A DNA stretch of 64,000 bases from Oreohelix idahoensis (Eukaryota; Mollusca; Gastropoda; Stylommatophora; Oreohelicidae): positions 372,001-436,000 of the forward strand of contig JAMPIV010016264.1 of NCBI GenBank assembly GCA_024509875.1, read 5' to 3'. Under the pieces are notes generated by a model, which worked only from the letters and a program-made list of their open reading frames with translations, was not told the origin of the DNA and did no database searches. The translations under genes were made by a program, and so were the position numbers. The stretch's first letter is position 1; each line of letters opens with the position of its first letter. Positions 48,836 through 62,936 of this stretch are shown one piece after another.

Positions 48836-49479
48836 TTGAGGAGGAGGCCATACCACTCCGACTGCTTTAAATAACATTTATATCTGAATAATATTGTTAC
48901 ATGTTACTATTACCAACACCACATTACTGCAAATGCATGTGGGTGATAAAAATGAAAAATGAAATGTTACATTTGTTGCTTAAATAATGAACTGTTATTG
49001 AAAACCCAACAATTAACATCAAATTTACAGGTAAGAAACTTGTCAAACTACAACCAACAAATCCAGACATGCTGATATATGGGGTAAAAAACATGTCAAA
49101 TACAATCAACCAACGTGGCCAGGTATTGTCTACAGTGTAGAGAAAAACATCTTTCAAGTGAACAATGAAAGTTAGGCTACTTATACAATAGAAATGTGAA
49201 GGATAAGCAGGTTTAAATAAAGGTTATTAAAAGAAATAACTCAAAATATTAAAAGACAAAAAATTACAAAATGTACACGCTAATTTAAAAAGAACAATCA
49301 TCACAAAGTTAAACAAAATAAATGTCATGTGAACATCAAGCAGTTGGACAATTTTTAACTTGATTCTAACAAGTGATGGGAACAAGGTATTTCAGTGAAT
49401 ACAAATGTATGAATAAATGTTTTTAAATCACAAAATACACCAACCATGTGAGAATATTCACCATTTTGTCTTTTTCCTG

Positions 49480-50077
<598 letters not shown>

Positions 50078-51582
50078 TCACACTGCACTACAAACATCAC
50101 ACTTGTAAGGCTTCTCTCCAGTATGTATTCTTTTGTGTGCTTTCAGAACAGAGGACTGTCCAAACCCTACACCACAAACATAACACTTGTATGGCTTTTC
50201 TCCAGTATGTATTCTTTTATGTACTTTCAGACCAAAAGACTGTGTAAGCGCTACACTACAAACATCACACTTGTAAGGCTTTTCTCCAGTGTGTTTTCTT
50301 TTGTGTTTATTAAGATCCTTAAGTCGAGCAAACAATACATCACAAACATCACACTTGTATGGCTTCTCTTCAGTATGTGTTATTTTGTGTTTATTATATT
50401 CCCTGTGCTGTATAAACCCTGCACCACAAACATCACACGTGTAAGGCTTATCTAAAGTATGTATTCTTTTGTGTCTTTTCAGATTAGAAGACTGTGCAAA
50501 CCCTGCACTACAAACATCACACTTGTAAGGCTTCTCTCCAGTATGTATTCTTTTGTGTGCTTTCAGAACAGAGGACTGTGCAAACCCTACACCACAAACA
50601 TAACACTTGTATGGCTTTTCTCCACTATGTATTCTTTTATGTACTTTCAGAACAGAGGACTGTGCAAACCCTACACCACAAACATCACACTTGTATGGCT
50701 TCTCTCCAGTATGTATTATTTTATGTTTATTAAGATTACTGCAGAGTCTAAACCCTACTCCACAAACATCACACTTGTACGGCTTCTCTCCAGTATGTAT
50801 TCTTTTGTGTTCTTTCAGTCTAAAAGAATGCACAAACTCTATACCACAAATATCACATTTGTAAGGCTTCTCTCCAGTATGTTTTGTTGTATGTGCTTTC
50901 AGACTACTAAAGTGTGAAAACATTGCACCACAATCATCACACTTGTAAGGCTTCTCTTCAACATGTATTCTTTTATGTTCTTTCAGACTATAAGAATACA
51001 CACACCCTATACCACAAACATCACATTTGTAAGGCTTCTCTCCAGTATGTATTTTTTTATGTTTATTAAGTTTATAACAGAGTGTAAACCTTACTCCACA
51101 AACATCACACTTGTAAGGCTTCTCTCCAGTATGTATTCTTTTGTGTTCTTTCAGTCTACAAGAATACACAAACGCTATGCAACAAACATCACATTTGTAA
51201 GGCTTCTCTCCAGTATGTTTTCTATTTATTTTTTTCAGAGTAGAACCATGTGTTAGCTTTACACCACAAACATCACGTTCATAAGGGTTCTGTATTTCCT
51301 TACACTCTATGTTGTTTACTAATTCAAAACTCATATCAAGATCATCACCATTATTTCTGATTTCATCTGACCCACATTTATTTTCAATTGTAACCTTGAA
51401 TTCATTCTGGATCTCACCAATGTCTGCTGTTCTGTCTTGAAAAATACTGGAATGCACAGCTACAACACTTCCTGTTGTCCCAGACACATCATAATTGTCA
51501 TTTGTCAACAATGCAACACTGGTATAGTTATTCTTGTTCAATCTTTTATTGGTGTTGCTGCCCTGGGCTTGGTAAGACACAT
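50078..51582 (-). CDS. C2H2 zinc-finger exon, unit B (13 fingers)
   Basis: Paralogue of the unit A exon. It starts after the same acceptor (ATTTCAG then AT GTG TCT TAC), phase 1. The reading frame stays open upstream to an ATG at 51,700 (MTKPYDLQNVKEL), but that stretch is intron in the model, so a start there is only an alternative. After the acidic N-terminal segment and one degenerate finger come 13 complete fingers with TGEKP linkers, ending in a truncated one (YKCDVCSAV). Fingers 7, 8 and 13 share FxQSSVLK and look like recent internal duplicates. Finger 3 has GCVYS in place of GFxxS, losing the core phenylalanine. Its upstream exons were not found. Confidence 0.9.
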
Positions 51583-51829
51583 CTGAAATTATATGGCATT
51601 TAGATGGAAATAAATAACCAGTGCATTTTAAGTAATCAGCTATTAAATGCCCAAAATTGTGTAACTCTTTAACATTTTGCAAATCATATGGCTTAGTCAA
51701 AATTTATATATGTGGATAGCCAGATGTTTTGACAGCATCACATCTCATTCTATATCTTGAACATTCATCAGTAAAATAAACAGATAATTTCCATAATTAT
51801 GAGCACCATTATTTTACATAAAGGTTAAT

Positions 51830-52110
51830 TTAAAAAAAGAAAGGGAAAAGTTTCCATTACATGCCCATTCAGGCATATTGGGAATACGGTGTTAGCCCCA
51901 AATTTTCTTGTCCATCGGCACACTAGGAGTGATGTGGTCAACATTATCTGGCCACCTTAACCTTCCCATAGTTGCACTGGTAAACAATTCATGAGGCTGG
52001 GTCGACCCTGGAGCTGTTTGCGGTCTAAAAAATCCCACTTCAACTAGGAATCGAACTATGGACCACCGAGCTAGGAAGACAGTGCACTAACCACTGCAAT
52101 ACCGCAGCTT
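51830..52110 (-). mobile_element. SINE family S1, copy in unit B
   Basis: Same element and position as in units A and C: tRNA-like head near 52,110 (CAGTGGTTAGTGCACTG, then AGTTCGATTCC) and TCGACCCAGCCTCATGAATT. Confidence 0.78.
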
Positions 52111-52140
52111 CTATCTTTGTTATATATATTTACATTAACG

Positions 52141-52205
52141 TCTGCACACATTTACTTTGTCTCTATTGAATGTCTGCACACATTTACTTTGTCTCTATTG
52201 AATCT
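52141..52205. repeat. short tandem duplication of about 32 bp
   Basis: GTCTGCACACATTTACTTTG followed by TCTCTATTGAAT occurs twice in a row. The same words recur out of place in the scrambled RTE-B beyond. Confidence 0.8.
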
Positions 52206-52399
52206 TTGCACACTTTACTGACTGACTGTTATGACTGGAAATACAATGTTCAATTCTTAGAAAAATTGTGTTATGTTAGTTGTGGAAAATATTTTATGAT
52301 TTGTATTTTTAACATTACTGGAGTCAATGGCTCAGATATCCAGTTCAGGATGTCTTTCAAACAAGAAAATTGTTTTAAAAAATAATAATATATCATGCC

Positions 52400-53745
52400 T
52401 TCCAAGAATCTTTGTTATATATATTGATCATTAGCCGCTGCACACAAACAGTCAGTGGTCTCTAGTTGTTCTTGTGGCAACAACAAATTGTTTACATTAA
52501 CGTCTGCAGCCATATTCATACTTTGCCCCAACTCTTGTTCATTCTTTGTTATCTCAGACTCCACATTAACCTTCTGCACAGGTTGTTTTTGGTCTCTATT
52601 GTTCTTTTTTCCTATCAGGTTTTCCAAAGCACAGCTGTTCTTGTGATGGCATCGGGGTCTCTTCTGAGGACATGGCCAACCCAGCTCCAGCGTCTGCCAG
52701 CTATGATGGTGTGCATGTTCTCTTGCTTGCTCTGAGTAAGCAGATCTTGGTTGGTGATGGTATTCGGCCAAAAGATTCGGTGAATTTTTCTTAGGCATGT
52801 TGTGTGAAAAGAGGACAATTTTGACATTTCCTTCTCTGTAACTCTCTAGCATTCCACACCATAGAGAAGCACAGAAATCACACAGCTCTGATATAATCTT
52901 AATTTTGTGCTTGTGCTGTATTGAGAGGACTTCCAGATGTTGTTTAGGCTAAAAAAAGGCTTTACTTTGTCCTTATTCATTCTGATGTTGATGTCTTTGC
53001 CTGCCCCACCGTCTGGTGTTACTATGCTTCCTAGGTATGTGAAGGTGTCTGTCTGTACCAGTTGCTGATTCCTTACTGATATGGGCTCAGGGTTGCTCAC
53101 ATTGAGCGTCATGACCTCTGACTTCTTTAAATTGATGTTCAAGCCCACCTGCTGGCTAAACTTATTAAGTCTATCTGTTTATTTTTTTTTCCTGATGTAT
53201 TTGATGTGAATGTACTATTAACGTTTGCAATGTCATCTGCATATTCCAGATCTTCCAATGTAGAAAATGTAGTCCATCTTATTTATCTTGGACTTACCTC
53301 TGTTGTCTGCTGGCGCATTTACCCAGTCTCTATTGTTCTTTGTTATAATATTTAGATTATGGTTGATAACATTCACTGTCATACTCCTGTCTTCACCTCA
53401 AAGGTTAGGTTGCTCTGCCCAACACTACACGTAAAGTTGGCATAGAGGCTTTTTATGATTGACACTATGCAGCTTGGAATTCCATAAGCCCTTAGTATTT
53501 TCCATAAACTGTCCCTATGTATGACTGGAAATACAATTTTCAATTCTTAGAAAAATTGTGTTACAGTTAGTCTGTGGAAAATTCTGATGCATTTGCTTTA
53601 TACATTACTGAGAGTCAAATTCATGATCTACACATCTTCAGGATGTCTTTCAAACAAGAAAATCCTGTTTTCCTTCCTCAGCTTGTGGTCTCTTCCAAGA
53701 ATGCTCTATCTTTATCATGCTTTCCCAGAGTGCTCTGCCTTATTA
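52400..53745 (-). pseudogene. RTE-B LINE copy 3, scrambled
   Basis: Minus strand has recognisable RTE-B end-domain and RT blocks (MPKKNSPNLLAEYHHQPRSA, GLNINLKKSEVMTL, VTPDGGAGKDINIRMNK). Blocks of RTE-B alternate with words from the local flank, e.g. TTTACATTAACGTCTGCA near 52,490 and CTCTATTGTTCTTT near 52,595 and 53,328. At 53,520-53,740 the flank sequence of 52,210-52,420 reappears mixed with RTE-B words. This pattern is not what insertion plus point mutation produces. Confidence 0.8.
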
Positions 53746-54865
53746 GTTCTTTACCCAAAAAAATTAAACATGACACAGAAAGATTAATGACCATACATCA
53801 TCTATAATATATTGTGGTAATGCGCTGTGTGCAGATAGAGTCCCTTACCAGAAATAAAGAAAAAATAAGGGTGTTTTATCAAGGCACACATATTAATTCA
53901 TCACTGCTGGCAGCACAGAACACAAAAATGTCTTAAAATCTTTATCATCTGTAATCTCAAGACTTTGAACACAATACTTTTATTATAGTGTCACAAGATG
54001 GATATTGGTGTGTCCTCTCTCCAATCTGTCTTTCACTACGGCTGTATCAGTTACATTTTTGTAATGATTTTATTGCAATTTTTTTTCGAGTTGCACCCTT
54101 TTCTTTCTGTTTGCTATGTAACAGAGAGTTTGTTCGTTCAAACATTTGACACCCCTTTTTGGTGATAATACACTGTATTTGCTAGGGTGCAGCAAAGCTT
54201 CGCTAAGATTATGCCAGGGTGCACGACAGATAAGAGATTAATCATCTGTGCGACACATTCTGGACAGTCAAGCATGACATAATCGTTTCCAGTACACCGT
54301 ATTACAAAGAGATTGCTTTGCATGAAAGTAATAATTTGTTATTTCTTAAACACATTATCGTGTGAGGTTACATATATGTCTGTGAGTTCACCTGCCAGGG
54401 ATCGGATGATTTCATACCATATATGTAAGAGATGACCTCTACATTATGTTCAATTTTTTTCCATGCCATGAATATTTTGAAATTCTATATTTTCATCACT
54501 AACATGTGAACTAACATATATATGTATTTTGCAATGTGAATGTTAATATGTGAAAATGGCTCGTGGATGTCCAAGTCATTTGAGGCTGGCAACCTCAGCG
54601 TATAGAATGATGATTTATGAACCACCATTGCATGGGCTGGTGATTGCTTTATTGATAGTTTCTTAAAGAGAACTAAAAGCAAAAGGTAATCCCAAGTTCC
54701 ATATGGAGCAGGGAGGAATAGATGAAAGGAATGATGTGCATTCTAATAATAATACTTACAGTTTCAAACCAGTGTAAATGTCTATGTGAAAATATGCATT
54801 ACCCTCTGCTCTTGGATTCTATAGTAGATTTTACCAGCAACACCGAGAAGGGATTTGCCTCTATG
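53746..54865. other. no recognised gene
   Basis: Short frames only. A possible minus-strand donor (CTGTAAGTATT) lies near 54,755 without a supporting acceptor. Confidence 0.45.
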
Positions 54866-54869
54866 ATTT

Positions 54870-55070
54870 CCACATTACCGTTTGTCACCCTTTTTGAAAA
54901 TAGGTGTTATGATGGCAATCTCCCAATTATTAGGTATTGTGTTGTGGCACCAGGATGCCTGTAGGACCCTCAGGAGTAACAGCTCACCTGCTGCTCCTAT
55001 GTACTTAACAATTTCTGGTGTTATGCCATCATGTCCTGATGCTTTTCCTATCTCGATTTTGAGTCTCAAT
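54870..55070 (-). pseudogene. RTE-D RT fragment, opposite to the full copy
   Basis: Minus-strand KASGHDGITPEIVKYIGAAG and NWEIAIITPIFKKGDKR match the RT N-terminal region of the RTE-D at 56.89-57.05 kb. About 200 bp, no ends. Separated from the plus-strand full copy by AT-rich sequence. Confidence 0.88.
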
Positions 55071-55075
55071 ATATA

Positions 55076-55208
55076 ATATTATAATTTACATATTATATAA
55101 TTTGTATTATTATATCATAATAATAATATTATGTAATTTTATTAGAATGTTATTATAATTAATAAATATGAATAAAATAATAAATATTTTATTATATTAT
55201 ATAATTTT
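55076..55208. repeat. AT-rich low-complexity tract
   Basis: Almost pure A/T (TATTATA-type words); continues on the other side of the RTE-D insertion at 58,383-58,450, so it was the target of that insertion. Confidence 0.9.
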
Positions 55209-58200
55209 AACTCCGCCTATGCCGGTCCCAAGCCCGGATGAAAAAGGAGGAGGGCGGCCTGCATGGAGGCCGTAAGGAGGCAGCCCCTCCACCATGCAAA
55301 GGCACAACAGGCCAATCACCTGTTTGCTTTAAATCATGATTACGCGAACTACAAGAGAGAAAACCGGACTGATTCTAAAGGCGACGAACTGGAACGGACT
55401 ACGGACTACGACTTATGGAACTTGGAACACAAGAAGTATAAATGGGAAGGAAGAGGAGCTGGTGGAAGAGATGAGGAAAGCAAAACTAGAAATCCTGGCT
55501 ATAACGGAAACGAAGAAAAAAGGACAAGGAGTCATGGATCTCGATGGCAACACGTTGCTCTACAGTGGTGTACCCATATCTGAAAGAGCTAAAGGGGGCG
55601 TGGGTTGCATTGTGGCCCAAAATCAAAAAGATAGTATCAAGGGATGGAACTTTGTCTCGGAGCGCATTATGGTTGTAAAACTAAAAGAAGGAGAAATCAT
55701 AGTCAACCTGGTCATAGTGTATGGGCCAAATGAGGATGAGAGAGCAGAGGTCAAGGAGGAATTCTTCGAGCTGCTTCAAAGGACAGTGGATGACTGCCTA
55801 GATGAAGTTATTATGCTCGGAGATTTTAATGCCAGAGTTGGAAATGACCATGCTAGATGGGGTGGAGTTATCAGAAGATATGGAGAAGATACTCTCAATG
55901 ACAATGGAAAGCGACTCCTTAGATTCTGCAGTGAGCAGAATCTGATCATTACAAACACAAAGTTCCCCCATAAGCGCATACATGCATACACTAGATGTGA
56001 ACCAACCAAGAATGAGAAGTCAGTGATTGACTATGCCATTGTTCAGAGAAGCTCATTCAGATATGTCCGAGATGCAAGAGTCTGGAGGGGGCCAGAGATT
56101 GGAAGTGATCACTACCTGCTAACAATCAAACGAACAACTGAAAGAGTTGCTCAGCCTAGGAACTGCCCAACATCACGCAAGAAACCAAGTAAACGAGCAG
56201 GAGAAATGAGCATTAGGACCTACAAGCTGAGAGAGCCAGAAATTAAGACCAGATATCAGGGGCTTATTGCTACAGCAGTGAGCAACACAGAAGAACGACC
56301 TGATGACTTGGAAACCTTCTGGAATAAATTCAAGGATATCATAAAGACAGCTGCTGCAGAAGCATGCGGTGAAGTCCGACTTGGGAACCAGAGAAAGAGG
56401 ACACCTTGGTGGACAGAGGAAGTCAAAGAGAAAATAAGAGGGAAGAAAATGGCATGGAAACAATACTTAGGAGCTAAAAAAACACAACAGGACAAATGGA
56501 AAAATATAGAGAATATGTGACACTCAGAACAGAAGCAAAGAACAAAGTGCTAGCAGCAAAACAGAAGTCCTGGGAAGAATTTGGAGAAAAGCTAGAAAAA
56601 GATGCACAAGAAAAACCAGAAATTGTTCTATAAGACCCTAAAGAACATGAGGAAAGAAAAACAATGCCCCTCTCAAATTTATAAAGGACAAGCAAGGCAA
56701 ATTGCTTACTGCCCCGAAGGAAGTAATGGAAAGATGGAAAGAATATTTCTCAGAACTCCTGGATGGTGAGCATGGTGAAGCATCAGAAATGATAACCACT
56801 AGCACAGAAGAGAAAACCAATGATGGTGAAGATGACATAAAGATGGAAGAACTGAGGGCAGCACTAGAGAAAATCAAGATGGGCAAAGCAGCAGGGCATG
56901 ATGGTATAACACCAGAAATGGTTAAGTACATGGGAGCATCAGGCGACCTATTACTCTTAAAGGTCCTACAGGCAGCATGGTGCAACAAGACCATACCAAA
57001 GGATTGGGAGATTGCCATCATAACACCAATTTTCAAAAAGGGTGACAATCGACAATGTGGAAACCATAGAGGCATATCCCTTCTCAGTGTTCCTGGTAAA
57101 ATCTACTCTAGAATCCTAGAGCAGAGACTCCGACGCCTAGCTGAGCCACAATTGGATGAGGTTCAGTGCGGATTCCGAGCAAACCGAAGTACTCAAGACC
57201 TAATCTTCACAGTCAGACAGCTGAGTAAAAAGGCTCTTGAGTATAAGAGTGAGATTCATCTTTGTTTCATAGATCTGGAAAAGGCATTTGACAGGGTCCC
57301 CTGGAGCAAACTTTGGGACTGTTTGGCAAGGAAGAATATTCCAGCACCTCTGATTCGTGCTATACAGAGCTTCTACAAGTCTTGCAGAAATTATGTGAGG
57401 ACAGCAAACCATAAGTCAGAAGAGTTCAGGACCACCACTGGTGTAAGACAAGGTGATATCCTATCACCTTACCTCTTCATACTCCTTATGGACGATGTCA
57501 TCAAGGCATGTAAGGAGAGAACAAGAAAGTATTCAGTGGGATACTGGAAGATGAGACAGGTCTATATTTCGGAGCTGGCATTTGCTGATGATGTTGCCCT
57601 GATTGCTAAATCAGAGGCACATCTCCAATCCAACCTGCAAGTCTGGAAGGAAGAGCTGGAGAAGAGAGGGATGGTCATAAGCAGCTCTAAAACAAAATCC
57701 ATGGTGATATCACGAGAAGAAAGAAAACATCAGATTAAGTTGGGAGAACAGGTCCTGGAGCAGGTCGACCACTTTAAATATCTCAGAGCTATTATAGACC
57801 GAAAGGGAGGCATCAAAGAAGAGTTGGCCACTCGAAAAGCAGCGGCTGGGAGACTTTTTCAGGCCATAAATCGTGGATTCCTCAGCAAGAAAGAGGTTGG
57901 TAAGAAAATGAAGATGGCTGTATACCGCTCCACTTATGTCCCAGTCTTGACATATGGATGCGAGTCGTGGGCAATGACTACAACCCACAAAAGCCAGATC
58001 CAAACCTCAGAAATGAGGTATCTGAGGAAAGTGGTTGAAGTAACAAGAAGAGACATGGTCCGCAACCAGACGATCCGTCAAGACCTAAAATCCCATCCGC
58101 TGCAGACCCAAATAGAACAGTCCCAACTAAGATGGTTTGGCCATGTCTGCAGAATGGGAGAAGATCGGCTACCACGACAAGCATGGGAAACAAAGAGCCA

Positions 58201-58382
58201 GGGATCCAGACCTCCTGGACGACCCAGAGTCCGCTGGGAGGACAACATTAGACAATCTTTGAAGAACCGAGGACTAGAATGGAACCAGGCCAGGAAGAAG
58301 ACAGCTGATAGAATGGTCTGGCGCTCTCTCTTCCAAACCTCTACACCTCACGGTAGAAGGGGAACGACTAAGTAAGTAAGTA
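55209..58382 (+). mobile_element. RTE-D LINE, full-length
   Basis: TATAATTTT at 55,200-55,208 and 58,383-58,391 flank the element, a likely target duplication inside an AT tract. A 5' leader of about 120 bp precedes the coding region, which ends almost at the (TAAG)n tail, so there is hardly any 3' untranslated sequence. Copies with the same 3' end are at 45.33 and 34.36 kb. Confidence 0.88.
55336..58375 (+). pseudogene. RTE-D endonuclease-reverse transcriptase, frame broken in linker
   Basis: First frame, 55,336-56,520: endonuclease with TTYGTWNTRSINGKEEEL, LAITETKKKGQGV, VIVYGPNEDERAEVKEEF, VIMLGDFNARVGND, SVIDYAIVQ and IGSDHYLLTI (the SDH active-site block). Breaks lie at 56,520-56,702. 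Second frame, 56,702-58,375: RT with GKAAGHDGITPEMVKY, NHRGISLLSVPGKIYS, VQCGFRANRSTQDLIFT, CFIDLEKAFDRVPW (motif A), GVRQGDILSPYLF (motif B), LAFADDVALIAKSEA (motif C) and the end domain YGCESWAM, RWFGHVCRMGE and GRPRVRWEDNI. All catalytic motifs survive; only the linker frame is lost. Confidence 0.92.
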
Positions 58383-58391
58383 TATAATTTT

Positions 58392-58799
58392 TATTACATA
58401 ATTTTCTATTTTATATAATAAAATTATATATATATAAATAATCTTATAAATATAGAAGAGGTGTTAAGAATAGACAGACCTAGGGAACTGCATAATATAG
58501 TCAAAAAATATTTAACACTAACAAATATTAATATTAGTGGCTGGGAATGTGAAGGTCTGATGCTGTTCTTACAATGCATTTGACTTTTAACAGATGAAAG
58601 TCAATTAAATATCTGTTAAAGTCAGTTATATAACTGGAACCACCAGGCCTTTACACCCTCAATTTTAATATTATTCTTGTTCAGAGTTTCTTCTTGATTT
58701 TGTTTCTTTTTTTGTTTTGTTATTTTGTTTATTTATTAGCCCTGCCTAGCTATGCAAGCGAATCACACTATCCTCCCTGCCATCTACGTGGTTTGCACT
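58392..58799. other. no recognised gene
   Basis: AT-rich sequence between RTE-D and unit C. Confidence 0.5.
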
Positions 58800-59079
58800 A
58801 ATGTAAAGGATAAGCAGGTTTAAATAAAGGTTATTAAAAGAAACAACTAAAATATTAAAAGACAAAAAATTACAAGATGTTCACGCTAATTTAAAAAGAA
58901 CAATCATCACAAAGTTCAACAAAATAAATGTCATGTGAACATCATCCAGTTGGACAATTTTTATCTTGATTCTAACAAGTGATGGGAACAAGGTATTTCA
59001 ATGAATACAAATGTATGAATAAATATTTTTAAATCACAATACCAACCATGTGAGAATATTTACCATTTTGTCTTTTTCC

Positions 59080-60126
<1,047 letters not shown>

Positions 60127-61489
60127 TTAAGTATGTATTCTCTGGTGTTTTTTCAGATAAGAAGACAGTGTAAACCCCACATCACAAGCATCACACCTGT
60201 ATGGCTTCTCTAAAGTATGTATTCTTTTGTGTTCTTTCAGATTAGAAGACTGTGCAAACCCTGCACTACAAACATCACACTTGTAAGGCTTCTCTCCAGT
60301 ATGTATTCTTTTGTGTACTTTCAGAGAAGAACACTGCATAAACTCTACTCCACAAACATCACACTTGTAAGGCCTCTCTCCAGTATGTATTCCTTTGTGT
60401 GCTTTCAGACCAGAGGACTGTGCAAACCCTACACCACAAACATAACACTTGTATGGCTTTTCTCCAGTATGTATTCTTTTATGTACTTTCAGACCAAAAG
60501 ACTGTGTAAGCGCTACACCACAAACATCACACTTGTAAGGCTTTTCTCCAGTGTGTTTTCTTTTGTGTTTATTAAGATCCTTAAGTCGAGCAAACAATAC
60601 ATCACAAACATCACACTTGTATGGCTTCTCTCCAGTATGTATTATTTTATGTTTATTAAGATTACTGCAGAGTGTAAACCTTACTTCACAAACATCACAC
60701 TTGTACGGCTTCTCTCCAGTATGTATCCTTTTGTGTTCTTTCAGTCTAAAAGAATGCACAAACTCTATACCACAAATATCACATTTGTAAGGCTTCTCTC
60801 CAGTATGTTTTGTTGTATGTGCTTTCAGACTACTAAAGTGTGAAAACATTACACCACAATCATCACACTTGTAAGGCTTCTCTCCAGTATGTATTCTTTT
60901 ATGTTTATTAAGAGTACTACAGAGTGTAAATTTTACTCCACAAATATCACACTTGTAAGGCTTCTCTCTAGTATGTATTCTTTTATGTTCTTTCAGTCTA
61001 TAAGATTGCACAAACCCTATTCCGCAAACATCACATTTGTAAGGCTTCTCTCCAGTATGAATTCTTTTGTGTTGTTTCAGTCTCATCCTAAAACTCATAT
61101 TAAGATCGTTACACAAACGCTTTATTTGTTTCTGATTTTTTTCAGAGTAGAACCATGTGTTAGCTTTACACCACAAACATCACGTTCATAAGGGTTCTGT
61201 ATTTCCTTACACTCTATGTTGTTTACTAATCCAAAACTCATATTAAGATCGTTACCTTTATTTCTGATTTCATCTGACCCACATTTATTTTCAATTGTAA
61301 CCTTGAATTCATTCTGGATCTCACCAATGTCTGCTGATCTGTTTTGACAAATACTGGAATGCACAGCTACAACACTTCCTGTTGTCCCAGACACATCATA
61401 ATTGTCATTTGTCAACAATGCAACACTGGTATAATCATTCTTGTTCAATCTTTTATTGGTGTTGCTGCCCTGAGCTTGGTAAGACACAT
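60127..61489 (-). CDS. C2H2 zinc-finger exon, unit C (11 fingers, frame break)
   Basis: Third paralogue, starting at the same phase-1 acceptor. The N-terminal segment (to the degenerate finger YERDVCGVKLTHGSTLKK) is open to about 61,122, then the frame breaks. The finger frame, open from 61,176, resumes with MRLKQHKRIH and has 11 complete fingers ending HQRIHT and a stop. The junction at 61,080-61,140 contains AAACTCATATTAAGATCGTT, a copy of sequence about 140 bp away in the N-terminal segment, mixed with words of the first finger. So the first finger or fingers were lost by a local rearrangement, or the assembly is wrong here. As written the exon cannot encode the whole protein; it may be a pseudogene. 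Confidence 0.82.
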
Positions 61490-61737
61490 CTGAAATTATA
61501 TGGGATTTAGATGGAAATAAATAACCAGTGCATTATAAGTAATCAGCTATTAAATGCCCAAAATTGTGTAACTCTTTAACATTTTGCAAATCATATGGCT
61601 TAGTCAAAATTTATAAATGTGGGTAGCCAGATGTTTTGACAGCATCACATCTCATTCTATATCTTGAACATTCATCAGTAAAATAAACAGATAATTTCCA
61701 TAATTATGAACACCGTTATTTTACATAAAGGTTATTA

Positions 61738-62010
61738 AAAAAAAAGGGAAAAGGTTCCATTACATGCCCATTCAGGCATATTGGGAATATGGTGTTAGCC
61801 CCATATTTTCTTGTCCATCGGCACACTATGAGTGATGTGGTCAGCATTATCTGGCCACCTTAACCTTCCCATAGTTGCACTGGCAAACAATTCATGAGGC
61901 TGCGTCGACCCTGGGGCTGTTTGCGGTCTAAAAAATCCCACTTCAACTAGGAATCGAACTATGGACCACTGAGCTAGGAAGCCAGTGCACAAACCACTGC
62001 AATACTGTAG
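61738..62010 (-). mobile_element. SINE family S1, copy in unit C
   Basis: Same as in units A and B; tRNA-like head near 62,005 (AGTTCGATTCC B-box at about 61,945-61,955). Similarity to units A and B ends just beyond it. Confidence 0.78.
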
Positions 62011-62284
62011 ACTTACCATAATATTTTTTTCTCAAACCGGGACAATTTCAAGAGTTTGCTCAAAACAGAAAGTGAGCGCCTTCTATGCGATTTTAGAAAG
62101 AGAGAAGTATATTCAGCTAAGTACTTATGATTCAAAAAGGCTAAGTAATGGAGTGGTTAACAAAAAACAACAAATATGTAGTAATAATTTTTAATTACTC
62201 TTAACTGAACATAACGTATTATTAAAAAGTTATTAATATTTATGACTAGCGTGAACTTTCTTTAAAAATTCTTTGTTATTTTTA

Positions 62285-62936
62285 ATCGCATCAAAAAATA
62301 AATCGCAATAAAGCTTTTACAGTTGATTCAGCCATTCTACCTCTTTCTTCAGACCATATGTTATTCATTATTGAGAATATCCTTTCAACAGGTGCAGATG
62401 TGCCTGGCAGGCTGAAAATGTATTCTATAATTTGGACAAGATTGGGCAATAAAATGTTCTTTTCTTTGAAATGACTGAATAGTTCTGTCCATTTTTCTTT
62501 GCAACTTGTATTTTTCAAAATGTCATAGTTTGCAGACCAAAAACCTTTTGCAATCACCACTTCATCAAACAGTTCATCCAAGTTTATTGCACTATTTGCA
62601 AGTGTTTCATTAATTTTTTCACCTGATGCTTCAATTTCAGACCATGTTAATTCATTGTTGTTTATCCAAATAAAAGATTCTGCTCCACCAAAACTGTTTT
62701 AGCATAGCTCAATGTAAGAAAAACATCGGTCATAAAATTGTGTAAACTCTTGTAGGATTGTATTAATATTAATACTTCCATTATTTTCCAGTATTCTAAA
62801 AAGTTTTTTTGCTTCTTGAGGTATAAATTTATTATCACGCCTTTCCTCAAGATTCTTTTTCAATTTTCTAAGTTCACTGATAATATCAGTTGCACTTGCT
62901 TTTGTACTTTCCATAATCAAGGTAAGCAAGGAATGG
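62285..62936 (-). pseudogene. hAT-type transposase C-terminal relic
   Basis: Minus-strand reading: ESTKASATDIISELRKLKKN, FIPQEAKKLFRILENNG, then one in-frame stop at 62,699, then LDELFDEVVIAKGFWSANYD and LPGTSAPVERIFSIMNNIWS, which matches the hAT dimerisation block (P-x-S/T-S-A-x-x-E-R-x-F-S). Both open stretches are in the same frame, so a single stop separates them. The catalytic N-terminal part is absent, cut off where a LINE begins at about 62,920. Could also be a host gene derived from hAT, but the stop argues against that. Confidence 0.8.

Noticed and set aside
51583..51700. ATG at 51,700 as the start of the unit B protein
   Set aside because: The acceptor at 51,582 is conserved in A, B and C, while the upstream frame is open only in B; more likely intron read-through. 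Kept as an alternative.
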